Assembly (NCBI GenBank): GCA_965262745.1
Contig: OZ253558.1
Span: 496,001-560,000 of the forward strand
Length of the DNA: 64,000 bases
Source of the DNA: JAJECS01 sp965262745
Lineage (GTDB): Bacteria > Chloroflexota > UBA11872
Reading direction: 5' to 3'
This document shows positions 41,844 to 50,903 of the stretch, piece after piece (position 1 is the stretch's first letter; every line of letters begins with the position of its first letter). The translations under genes were made by a program, and so were the position numbers. The notes under the pieces are model-generated. The model had not been told where the DNA came from, searched no databases, and saw only the letters and a program-made list of their open reading frames with translations.

Positions 41844-44800
41844 ATGGCTAACAACGGTGCGGCATCGCAGATAGAGGCTCGGTACTACGGCAAGACCCGG
41901 AACCTCATTGATCCGCCGAACTTGATCGACCTTCAGATCGAATCGTTCACCCGGTTCAAAGAGGAGTACTTGCGCGAGCTCTTCGCCGAGATCTCGCCCA
42001 TTCAGGACTTCACCGGACGCAACCTTGAACTGCACTTCGAGGTGCCTGACGAGCCGTTCGACGTGCCGGCCTTCTCCGAAGAGCAGTGCCGGGAGGCGGA
42101 TCGCACCTATCAAGCGCCGCTTCGCGTGAAGGCGCGGCTGCACAACAAGCAAACCGACGAGATCAAGGAGATGACCGTGTACATGGGCGATTTTCCGCTC
42201 ATGACCAGTCAGGGCACGTTCATCTACAACGGCGCCGAGCGTGTGGTCGTCAGCCAGCTCGTCCGGTCGCCCGGGGTCTACTTCTCGGCGGAAGACGACC
42301 CGGCCACGGGGCGCCGCCGGTTCGGCGCCAAGCTCATTCCGAAGCGGGGCGCGTGGTTGGAGTTTGAAACCGCCAGTCAAAACCAGATCGGCGTGAAGAT
42401 CGATCGCAAGCGGCGTATTCCCGTCACGACCTTCCTCCGCGCGATTTCAAAGGAGTGGGGGTCCGATGAGGTGCTGCTGGAGAAGTTCGCCGACATCGAC
42501 ACCGACCCGGACCGTCCATTCATTCGGTCCACGATTGGCGACGCCGCCACGCGGCGCGATTCCGCCTTCACCCACGAAGACGGCCTTATCGAGCTCTACC
42601 ACCGCTTGCGGCCCGGTGATCCGGCCACCGTGGACAACGCCCGCACCCTCGTCGAGCAGACGTTTTTCACCATCCGCCGCTACGACCTTGGTCCCGTTGG
42701 GCGATACAAGCTCAACAAGCGGCTTGGCGCCGACCCCGACGACGAAACGCGCACGCTGCGGCCGGAGGACCTCCTGGCGATCGTGGGCGAGATCGTCCGT
42801 CTCAACGTGGTGCAAGGACAGCCTGACCACATCGACCATCTTGGCAACCGGCGCGTACGCGCCGTCGGCGAGTTGCTGGCCGAACAGTTCCGCATCGGGC
42901 TGCTCCGGATGGAGCGGGTGATCAAGGAACGGATGAGCATCCAGGACGCTGCCGAGGCCACGCCCTCAGGGCTGATCAACACGCGGCCCGTGACTGCCGC
43001 CATCAAGGAATTCTTTGGCGGCAGCCAGCTTTCCCAGTTCATGGACCAGGCCAATCCGCTGGCCGAACTCGGGCACAAGCGTCGGCTAAGTGCCATGGGA
43101 CCCGGTGGGCTCTCGCGCGAGCGCGCCGGATTCGACGTGCGTGACGTCCACTACAGCCACTATGGCCGCGTCTGCCCGATCGAAACGCCGGAAGGACCAA
43201 GCATCGGGTTGATCAACACACTCGCCACCTTCGCCAAAGTGAATCCGTACGGTTTCATCGAGACGCCGTACCGGCGAGTTGCCCACAGTGTGCCGGTGTC
43301 TGATGCGGCGGCGCTTGCCGGCCGCATTGCCACGCAGCCGATTCTCGAGCCGAACGGCAGCGCGGTGCTGGTGGCGGCCGGCGCGGAGATAGCGCCCGAG
43401 GCTGCCGCGATCCTCGCGGCCGCCGACGGCGGCGCTGAGATCCCGGTTCGCCCGTGGGTCACCGACGAGATCGAGTACATGACCGCCGACGCCGAGGAGC
43501 AATTCACCATCGCTCAGGCAAACGCGGCGCTGAAACCAAACAGCGAATTCGCGACCGATCGCGTGTCGGTGCGCCATGGCCCGTTGATTCACGAATCTCC
43601 CGTGGCGGAAGTCGATTTTATCGACGCCTCGCCGCAGCAGATCGTGAGCGTGCCCGCGGCGATGATTCCTTTCCTTGAGCACGACGACGCGAACCGCGCC
43701 CTGATGGGCGCCAATATGCAGCGGCAAGCCGTGCCGCTGATCAAGCCCGAAGCGCCGCTCGTGGTCACGGGCATGGAGGCGCGCGCCGCGCGCGACTCCG
43801 GGCACATGGTGAGCGCCGTCGCTGATGGCACCGTTCGCCACGTCACCGCCCGCCAGATCGTCGTCGATCATCCGGCAGAGGGCGAGCACACCTATCGCCT
43901 GCGTAAATTCGAGCGATCGAACACGGCCACGTGCATCAGCCAGCGGCCGGTGGTCCAAGTGGGCGAGGCGGTCGAGGCCGGCCAAGTCATCGCCGAGAGC
44001 ATGGCCACGAACGACACCATGCTCGCGCTCGGCCAGAACGTCATCGTAGCCTTCATGTTTTGGGAAGGCGGCAACTACGAGGACGCGATCGTCGTCAGCG
44101 AGCGTCTGGTGAAGGACGACCTCTTCACCTCGATTCATATTGAGCAGTACGAGGTCGAAGCCCGCGATACCAAGCTGGGTCCCGAGGAGATCACCCGGGA
44201 CATCCCCAACCAGAGCGAAGAGGGGCTGCGGAACCTTGACGACACCGGCGTCGTCTATGTGGGGGCCGAGGTCGGACCAGACGACATTCTGGTGGGCAAG
44301 ATCACGCCCAAGGGCGAGACCGAGCTCAGTGGCGAGGACCGCCTGCTGCGCGCGATTTTCGGCCGGGACGCGCGTGAAGTGAAGGACACGTCGAAGCACT
44401 TGCCGACAGGTGAGTCTGGACGGGTGATCGACGTCAAGCGCTTCACCGCTGGCGACGCAGCCGATTTGCAGGCCGGCGTGACCGAGATGGTACGGGTGAG
44501 CGTGGCGTCCAAGCGCAAGTTGATGGTCGGCGACAAGATGGCCGGGCGCCACGGGAACAAGGGCGTCGTCTCGATGATCCTGCCGCCGGAGGACATGCCG
44601 CAGCTTGAGGACGGCACTCCGATCGATATCGTGCTGAATCCGCTGGGCGTGGCCTCGCGGATGAACGTGGGGCAGTCGCTCGAAACCCACCTGGGCCGGG
44701 CGGCGTCCAAGATGAACTTCCGTGCGATCACGCCCGTCTTCGACAGCGCTAACGAGGCCGACATTGTCGCGGCGCTCGCGGAGGCCGACCTGCCGGAGCA

Positions 44801-45302
44801 CGGCAAGGCGCGGCTGATCGACGGTCGCACCGGCGAGGCGTTCGATCAAGAGGTCGTTGTGGGCGTGATTTACATGATGAAGCTCGGGCACATGGTGGAC
44901 GACAAGATTCACGCGCGATCAACCGGGCCGTACTCGCTCATCACCCAACAGCCCCTGGGCGGCAAGGCCCAAATGGGCGGCCAGCGGTTCGGCGAGATGG
45001 AGGTGTGGGCGCTCGAGGCCTACGGCGCGGCTCACACGCTGCAGGAAATGCTCACCGTGAAGTCGGACGACATCCTCGGTCGGGTGAAGACCTACGAGGC
45101 CATCGTGAAGGGCGAGACGATTCTGGAACCCGGGATCCCCGAGTCCTTCCGCGTGCTCGTGAAGGAGCTCCAAAGCTTGGGGGTGGCGGTGGACATTCTC
45201 GACGAACACGAAGAAGAAGTGCCGCTGGTCGTGGAGCACTCGCATGACATGTTGCCGGACCTGGACGGCATCAACATTCAGGGCCGTGAATACCGGCTGT
45301 AG
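41844..45302 (+). CDS. rpoB: RNA polymerase beta subunit
   Basis: This 1152-residue core subunit starts MANNGAASQIEARYYGKTR. ATG 41844 is chosen because family similarity begins near it and GAGG lies 4 bases before; the frame is open to 41736. The rifampicin region near residues 393-425 (GGSQLSQFMDQANPL, GHKRRLSAMGPGGLSRERAGF) keeps the D516, H526 and S531 equivalents, so sensitivity to rifampicin is expected. VGDKMAGRHGNKGVVS and the C-terminal GGKAQMGGQRFGEMEVWALEA clamp region are intact. Length is that of the short form, without the large proteobacterial insertions. rpoC follows after 14 bases. Confidence 0.97.
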   Translation: MANNGAASQIEARYYGKTRNLIDPPNLIDLQIESFTRFKEEYLRELFAEISPIQDFTGRNLELHFEVPDEPFDVPAFSEEQCREADRTYQAPLRVKARLHNKQTDEIKEMTVYMGDFPLMTSQGTFIYNGAERVVVSQLVRSPGVYFSAEDDPATGRRRFGAKLIPKRGAWLEFETASQNQIGVKIDRKRRIPVTTFLRAISKEWGSDEVLLEKFADIDTDPDRPFIRSTIGDAATRRDSAFTHEDGLIELYHRLRPGDPATVDNARTLVEQTFFTIRRYDLGPVGRYKLNKRLGADPDDETRTLRPEDLLAIVGEIVRLNVVQGQPDHIDHLGNRRVRAVGELLAEQFRIGLLRMERVIKERMSIQDAAEATPSGLINTRPVTAAIKEFFGGSQLSQFMDQANPLAELGHKRRLSAMGPGGLSRERAGFDVRDVHYSHYGRVCPIETPEGPSIGLINTLATFAKVNPYGFIETPYRRVAHSVPVSDAAALAGRIATQPILEPNGSAVLVAAGAEIAPEAAAILAAADGGAEIPVRPWVTDEIEYMTADAEEQFTIAQANAALKPNSEFATDRVSVRHGPLIHESPVAEVDFIDASPQQIVSVPAAMIPFLEHDDANRALMGANMQRQAVPLIKPEAPLVVTGMEARAARDSGHMVSAVADGTVRHVTARQIVVDHPAEGEHTYRLRKFERSNTATCISQRPVVQVGEAVEAGQVIAESMATNDTMLALGQNVIVAFMFWEGGNYEDAIVVSERLVKDDLFTSIHIEQYEVEARDTKLGPEEITRDIPNQSEEGLRNLDDTGVVYVGAEVGPDDILVGKITPKGETELSGEDRLLRAIFGRDAREVKDTSKHLPTGESGRVIDVKRFTAGDAADLQAGVTEMVRVSVASKRKLMVGDKMAGRHGNKGVVSMILPPEDMPQLEDGTPIDIVLNPLGVASRMNVGQSLETHLGRAASKMNFRAITPVFDSANEADIVAALAEADLPEHGKARLIDGRTGEAFDQEVVVGVIYMMKLGHMVDDKIHARSTGPYSLITQQPLGGKAQMGGQRFGEMEVWALEAYGAAHTLQEMLTVKSDDILGRVKTYEAIVKGETILEPGIPESFRVLVKELQSLGVAVDILDEHEEEVPLVVEHSHDMLPDLDGINIQGREYRL

Positions 45303-45316
45303 GAGGCAAGACGAGC

Positions 45317-48300
45317 GTGCTTGAGGTAAACAAGTTCAACGCCATCCGAATCCGCCTCGCATCGCCGGAGCAGATTCGGTCGTGGTCCTATGGCGAAGTG
45401 ATCAAGCCAGAGACCATCAACTATCGAACGCTCAAGCCAGAGCGCGACGGGTTGTTCTGCGAACGTATCTTCGGTCCCACCAAGGACTGGGAATGTTCGT
45501 GCGGCAAGTACAAGAAGATCCGCTATCGCGGCATCATCTGCGACAAGTGCGGCGTGGAAGTCACCCGCTCGCGAGTGCGCCGCGAGCGCATGGGCCACAT
45601 TGAGCTCGCTGCCCCCGTGACCCATATCTGGTTCTTGAAGGGGACGCCGAGCCGGATCGGCCAAGTGCTCGACATTACCCCGCGCGACCTGGAGAAGATT
45701 GTCTACTTCGCGTCTTTCATCGTGACGGAGTTTGACGAAGGCGAGCGCGACGCGGCCTTGGCCCGCATCGATCATGACTTGGCAGCGCGCGTTTCCGAGA
45801 TCGAAGCGGAAACGGCGCAGCGGGCCGAAGACCTCGCCGCCGAGACCGCCGAGCAATTCGCGAAGCTCGATGAGCAGCTTGAGGGCGAAAGCGCCCGGCT
45901 GCAGCAGGAGGCCGAAGCAACCGTTGCACGCCTCACGCCGGTAGCCGCCAGCGGCAGCCAGGCCGAGGACGACATCCAACTGAGTTGGCTTGACGACCCG
46001 ATCATCGCCAAGGGCGCCGTGATCGACGCCGACTCGCTGGCCGGCATTGAGGCAGCGGCCGAGGCCGCTGTCGCCGCCGCCAACGAGCGGTTCGGCGCTA
46101 CCAAGGTGGCGCGACGTCGCGAGGCCGACCAGGAAGCCTTGGGTCTCGACGAGGAGCGCGCGTCCCAGACCGCGGGCACTCGGGAGTTCTACCAGCAGCG
46201 CTCTGACGATCTGACAACGCTTGAACTGCACCAGCTCCTCAGCGAGCCGCGCTACCAGCAGTTGAGCCACACCTGTGGCGAGGTTTTCCGTGCCAGCATT
46301 GGCGCCGAGGCGGTCGTCGAGCTGATTGGGAATGTCGACCTCGACGTGCTGGCGGCCGAGCTGCGCGAGGAAATCGAGTCGCCATCGATCCAGCGCCGCA
46401 AGAAGGCCACGAAGCGCCTCAAGGTCGTTGAAGCGTTTCGCCGCTCAGGCAACCGTCCCGAGTGGATGGTCCTGTCAGTGCTTCCCGTGCTGCCGCCGGA
46501 TATCCGGCCCATGGTTCAGCTCGACGGCGGGAGGTTTGCGACCAGTGACCTCAACGATCTCTACCGCCGCGTGATCAATCGCAACAACCGGCTCAAGCGG
46601 CTGGTGGAGCTGGGCGCGCCCGAGATCATCGTGCGCAATGAAAAGCGGATGCTCCAAGAGGCAGTGGATGCGTTGATCGACAACGGCCGGCGCGGACGCG
46701 CCGTCACCGGGTCGTCCAACCACCCCTACAAATCACTCAGCGACCAACTCCGCGGCAAACAAGGGCGGTTCCGCCAGAACTTGCTGGGCAAGCGGGTCGA
46801 CTACTCGGGCCGCTCGGTGATTGTGGTCGGTCCACACCTGAAGCTGAACCAGTGCGGTCTGCCAACCAAAATGGCGCTGGAGCTCTTCAAGCCGTTTGTG
46901 ATGCGAAAGCTGGTCGACTATGGCCACGCCAGCAACATCAAGAGCGCCAAGCGCATGGTCGAGCACCCCGAGCCCGTGGTGTGGGACGCGCTCGCGGAAG
47001 TGACCGAGGGCCATCCGGTCCTGCTGAACCGCGCCCCGACGCTGCACCGGCTTGGCATTCAGGCCTTTGACATTGTGCTGGTTACGGGGAGCGCGATTCA
47101 GATCCATCCGCTGGTATGCACCGCCTTCAACGCCGACTTCGATGGCGACCAGATGGCCGTCCACGTGCCGCTGAGTCGCGCCGCGCAAGACGAAGCGCGC
47201 TACATCATGATGAGCACGCTCAACGTGCTTTCGCCGGCCGACGGCGCCCCCATCATTGCGCCCACGAAGGACATGGCGCTGGGGGCCTACTACCTCACGG
47301 AAATGGTCGAGGGCACCTTGGGCGAAGGCAAGACGTACGCCGATTTCGCCGATGCTCTCCTCGCCTTCGAGCACGGCACGCTGCATCTGCACGCGAAGAT
47401 CAATCTCCGCGTCACGGCCGCGGACTTTCCGGTGCCCAAGGACCAGTCACTGGCGCCAGATTTCGTTGAGACCACCGTGGGGCGGATCATCTTCAATAGC
47501 GCGCTGCCGCGCGAGCTGCGCTTCGTCAACGAGCGGGTTGACAAGGGCGGGCTGCGGCGTGTTCTGGCCGGAGCCTTCTTCTCCAGCGGCATCGAGACGA
47601 CCGCCGAGGTTGCGGACCGGGTGAAGGACATCGGCATGTACTGGGCCACACGCTCGGGCGTGACGATGGGGGTGTTCGATTTAGTGATTCCCGCCGTGAA
47701 GCAGGACGTGCTTGCCAACGCCGACGCGGAAGTGGCCGAGATTGAGCGCAGCTACAGCGAGGGCTTTATCACGGACCGTGAGCGCTACGGCCTGACGGTC
47801 AAGGAGTGGACCGAGGCCATGGAACGAGTGACGGCCGCGGTGCCCGAGGACCTCGACCAGCATGGCCCCGTCTACATGATGGGCAACTCCGGCGCAGCCA
47901 AGGGGAACTTCGATCAGATTCGTCAAGTCTCCGGCATGCGCGGGCTCATGTCCGATCCAACGGGTCAAATTATCGAAATGCCGGTGCGCGCGAATTTCCG
48001 CGAGGGCCTGAGCGTCCTCGAGTACTTCATCTCCACGCACGGCGCGCGCAAGGGCCTTGCCGACACGGCCCTGCGAACCGCTGACAGCGGCTACCTCACC
48101 CGACGCCTGGTGGACGTGGCGCAGGACGTGATCGTGATGGGAGAAGACTGTGGGGCAACAGAAGGCGACCGGGTCGTCACAGCGGCCCTCGATCAGGTCG
48201 AAGGCTCGGTGGGCGATCGCGCCTTCGGGCGCTTCACCCTCGCGCCGGTTGTCCACCCTGAAACCGACGAAATCATCGTGCCGGCCGATGTGTTGGTCGA

Positions 48301-49837
48301 TCGCCATCTCAGCAAAGCCATCGACGATGCCGGCGTGAGTGAGGTCTTCACGCGGTCGGTGATGCACTGCCGCAACGCGCGCGGCGTGTGCCAGCGGTGC
48401 TACGGGATGGATCTGGCCCGCCATGAGCTTGTGGAGGAGGGGGCTGCCGTCGGCATCATCGCCGCCCAGTCCATGGGCGAGCCCGCCACGCAGCTCACCA
48501 TGCGCACGTTCCACTTGGGCGGGGTGGTCATGGGCACGGACATCACGGACCGCGTGCAGGGGCTGCCGCGCGTCGAGGAGCTCTTCGAGGCCCGCGTTCC
48601 AAAGGGCGTGGCTGTGATGAGCGACCTCGAGGGCACGGCCGAGATCGTCGAAGAGGACGACAGACTGGCGATTCGCATCGTCTCGGCGCACATCCACGAG
48701 CAGGTATACGAGATCGACGGCGACCTTGTGCCGATCGTGGAGGACGGCGACACGGTGGCGAAGGACGCCCCTCTTGCCGTGCCGCGGGAGCATGCGGAAG
48801 ACCTGCTCGCCCGCAAGGCCAAGAGCAAGTCGAATACGATCAGCAAGCGGGCGCTGGCCGGCGTCGCGGACGCTGGTCCTCGGGCGACGAGCGACGGCGT
48901 GGTCAGGGTGCGGGACGGTGAGATCGTCCTGCGGTCACAGTCCGAGGAGACTGTCGAGTACCCGGTGTCCCCCGCAGCGCAAATCCAAGTTCGGAGCGGA
49001 CAACTCGTTTCCAAGGGCAAGCAACTCACCGGCGGCCCGTTGAATCCGCAGGACATCTTGCGCCTTCGCGGTCGCGAGGCGCTGCAACGCTATGTCGTCG
49101 AGCAGGTTCAGTCGGTCTATCGCATCGTGGGTGTGGCCGTCAACGACAAGCACATCGAGGTGATCGTGCGGCAGATGCTGCGGCGCGTCCTCATCGAGAT
49201 GCCGGGCGACACTGACATGCTTCCCGGCACGTTGATCGATCACCATGTGTTTGACGCCGCCAACGAAGAGGCCATTGCGGAAGGTCAGCGACCCGCGACC
49301 GCTCGCTGGGTGCTCCTGGGTGTGACGAAAGCTTCGCTCAACAACGAGAGCTTTCTCGCCGCAGCGTCATTCCAGGACACGACGCGCGTGCTCACCGAGG
49401 CCGTCGTCGATGGCAAGACCGACCATCTGCACGGCCTCAAGGAGAACGTGATCATCGGCAAGCTGATCCCGGCCGGCACGGGCTGGAAGCGATATCACGA
49501 AGGCGCGGTGATCAGCCAAGACGAGGTCGACGCGCTTGCGGCCGACGACGTCGACGGCGAGGGCGTGCTGGCGGCGGTGGGTTCCGCTTCTGAAGGAGCC
49601 GACGGCGGGGATGGCCAGGCGATCGACAGCCTGATGCAGGCCTTGGCCGGTGAGGACACCGATGACCGAACGCTGCTCGCCGGGATTCCCGAGCGACCCA
49701 GCGCCGCGGCCGACCAGTTCGCGGCGTTCCTTCGAGCGGGCGCTGACGAACCGATTGAGGAGGCCGACGTTCAGGGCGACCCTTTGACCGAGACTGATGG
49801 GGGCGATACCAACGTTGACGGTGAACGCGCGCAGTGA
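45317..49837 (+). CDS. rpoC: RNA polymerase beta-prime subunit
   Basis: This 1506-residue core subunit has the N-terminal zinc site (CSCGKYKK near residue 60; CDKCG near 76) and the catalytic Mg loop FNADFDGDQMAVH near residue 605. The second zinc site comprises EDCGAT and HCRNARGVCQRCYGM. The trigger-loop region reads AQSMGEPATQLTMRTFH, where SIGEPGTQ is usual. Residues about 140-300 form a charged coiled-coil insertion (HDLAARVSEIEAETAQRAED) of the kind found in actinobacterial beta-prime. The last ~105 residues after the conserved IIGKLIPAGTG core are an acidic, Ala/Asp-rich tail. GTG start behind AGGAGG. Confidence 0.97.
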   Translation: MLEVNKFNAIRIRLASPEQIRSWSYGEVIKPETINYRTLKPERDGLFCERIFGPTKDWECSCGKYKKIRYRGIICDKCGVEVTRSRVRRERMGHIELAAPVTHIWFLKGTPSRIGQVLDITPRDLEKIVYFASFIVTEFDEGERDAALARIDHDLAARVSEIEAETAQRAEDLAAETAEQFAKLDEQLEGESARLQQEAEATVARLTPVAASGSQAEDDIQLSWLDDPIIAKGAVIDADSLAGIEAAAEAAVAAANERFGATKVARRREADQEALGLDEERASQTAGTREFYQQRSDDLTTLELHQLLSEPRYQQLSHTCGEVFRASIGAEAVVELIGNVDLDVLAAELREEIESPSIQRRKKATKRLKVVEAFRRSGNRPEWMVLSVLPVLPPDIRPMVQLDGGRFATSDLNDLYRRVINRNNRLKRLVELGAPEIIVRNEKRMLQEAVDALIDNGRRGRAVTGSSNHPYKSLSDQLRGKQGRFRQNLLGKRVDYSGRSVIVVGPHLKLNQCGLPTKMALELFKPFVMRKLVDYGHASNIKSAKRMVEHPEPVVWDALAEVTEGHPVLLNRAPTLHRLGIQAFDIVLVTGSAIQIHPLVCTAFNADFDGDQMAVHVPLSRAAQDEARYIMMSTLNVLSPADGAPIIAPTKDMALGAYYLTEMVEGTLGEGKTYADFADALLAFEHGTLHLHAKINLRVTAADFPVPKDQSLAPDFVETTVGRIIFNSALPRELRFVNERVDKGGLRRVLAGAFFSSGIETTAEVADRVKDIGMYWATRSGVTMGVFDLVIPAVKQDVLANADAEVAEIERSYSEGFITDRERYGLTVKEWTEAMERVTAAVPEDLDQHGPVYMMGNSGAAKGNFDQIRQVSGMRGLMSDPTGQIIEMPVRANFREGLSVLEYFISTHGARKGLADTALRTADSGYLTRRLVDVAQDVIVMGEDCGATEGDRVVTAALDQVEGSVGDRAFGRFTLAPVVHPETDEIIVPADVLVDRHLSKAIDDAGVSEVFTRSVMHCRNARGVCQRCYGMDLARHELVEEGAAVGIIAAQSMGEPATQLTMRTFHLGGVVMGTDITDRVQGLPRVEELFEARVPKGVAVMSDLEGTAEIVEEDDRLAIRIVSAHIHEQVYEIDGDLVPIVEDGDTVAKDAPLAVPREHAEDLLARKAKSKSNTISKRALAGVADAGPRATSDGVVRVRDGEIVLRSQSEETVEYPVSPAAQIQVRSGQLVSKGKQLTGGPLNPQDILRLRGREALQRYVVEQVQSVYRIVGVAVNDKHIEVIVRQMLRRVLIEMPGDTDMLPGTLIDHHVFDAANEEAIAEGQRPATARWVLLGVTKASLNNESFLAAASFQDTTRVLTEAVVDGKTDHLHGLKENVIIGKLIPAGTGWKRYHEGAVISQDEVDALAADDVDGEGVLAAVGSASEGADGGDGQAIDSLMQALAGEDTDDRTLLAGIPERPSAAADQFAAFLRAGADEPIEEADVQGDPLTETDGGDTNVDGERAQ

Positions 49838-49908
49838 TAATCTCAACTCGGGTGCCTTAGCGCGCCCTGGCTTGTTGTGCCCCTAATCACATAGCTAGCG
49901 GTGGTCGT

Positions 49909-50322
49909 GTGCCAACTATAAATCAGCTTGTTCGCAAAGGTCGGCGCAAGTCACGGCGCAAAGTGACGGCGCCAGCCTTGCACTTTTCCTACAACGGGCT
50001 CCGCCGGCGGTTGGTGCGCACTCGTGGGGCGCCGCAAAAGCGCGGCGTATGCACACTCGTACGCACCGTGACTCCTCGCAAGCCGAATTCAGCGCTGCGG
50101 AAGGTTGCGCGTGTTCGGTTGTCCAATGGCATGGAAGTCACGGCCTACATCCCTGGCGAAGGTCATCAACTCCAGGAGCACTCGGTGGTGCTCATTCGCG
50201 GCGGGCGAGTCAAGGACCTGCCTGGAGTGCGCTATCACGTCGTACGAGGACCTTTGGATGCCACGGGCGTCGAGAATCGTAAGCAAGGGCGGTCAAAGTA
50301 CGGCACCAGACGCGGCGCCTAG
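49909..50322 (+). CDS. rpsL: Ribosomal protein S12
   Basis: This 137-residue decoding-centre protein begins PTINQLVRKGRRKSRRK and contains the Gram-positive-style insertion of about 13 residues (HFSYNGLRRRLVR) before APQKRGVC. In the streptomycin-determining loop it reads TPRKPNSALRK. Arg57 (codon CGC, 50077-50079) occupies the position of Lys42 in mature Escherichia coli S12 (Lys43 in mycobacteria). The second loop, GGRVKDLPGV, is unchanged. GTG start; 71 bases after rpoC. Confidence 0.97.
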   Translation: MPTINQLVRKGRRKSRRKVTAPALHFSYNGLRRRLVRTRGAPQKRGVCTLVRTVTPRKPNSALRKVARVRLSNGMEVTAYIPGEGHQLQEHSVVLIRGGRVKDLPGVRYHVVRGPLDATGVENRKQGRSKYGTRRGA

Positions 50323-50415
50323 GTTCGTCATCCCCGTGGAGCAGCCGTTGTCGCGCAATGGCATGCGGGGTGCTTGGACCCACCGCCTGCCGCGCTAATC
50401 AGGAGTTTCGAAGAC

Positions 50416-50886
50416 ATGCCACGCCGTAAGCGCCCCGAGCGGCGGATGACCGCTCCCGATCCGAAATACAACAATCGGACCGTGGAGCGCTTCATCAACA
50501 AGTTGATGCGCCATGGCTACAAGGCGAAGGCGCAAGCGATCGTCTATGGCGCTTTCGACATGGTTGAAGAACGTAGCGGTGCGCCGGCGGTTGACGCCTT
50601 TGAAGAGGCCATTCGGAACGTCATGCCGCAAGTTGAAGTTAAGCCGCGACGCGTTGGTGGTGCGACCTATCAGGTGCCAGTCGAGATTCGTGGGGACCGC
50701 CGGTATTCACTTGCCGTGCGCTGGCTCATCAGTTCCGCACGCGCGAGATCGGGCCGGTCCATGTACGAGCGCCTGGCGTACGAATTGCTCGATGCATCGT
50801 CGGGACAGGGCGGCGCGGTGCGCCGTCGGGAAGAGATGCATCGCACGGCCGAGGCGAATCGCGCATTCGCCATCTACGCGTTTTAG
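50416..50886 (+). CDS. rpsG: Ribosomal protein S7
   Basis: This 156-residue small-subunit head protein has the usual length: PRRKRPERRMTAPDPKYNNR, NKLMRHGYKAKAQAIVY, VEVKPRRVGGATYQVPVEI. AGGAG precedes the ATG at 50416; the frame is open 14 codons upstream without similarity. It initiates assembly of the 30S head and, in other bacteria, represses the str operon. 93 bases separate it from rpsL. Confidence 0.96.
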   Translation: MPRRKRPERRMTAPDPKYNNRTVERFINKLMRHGYKAKAQAIVYGAFDMVEERSGAPAVDAFEEAIRNVMPQVEVKPRRVGGATYQVPVEIRGDRRYSLAVRWLISSARARSGRSMYERLAYELLDASSGQGGAVRRREEMHRTAEANRAFAIYAF

Positions 50887-50903
50887 CCCGAGCCCGGAAC
50901 GCA

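Noticed and set aside
43086..44912. A 608-codon open frame on the minus strand inside rpoB (and similar long antisense frames opposite 4523-5971, 8066-9289 and 47681-48793).
   Set aside because: Each lies exactly opposite a strong conserved or propeller gene, has the His/Arg/Val-rich composition of GC-rich antisense frames, and shows no recognisable domain.
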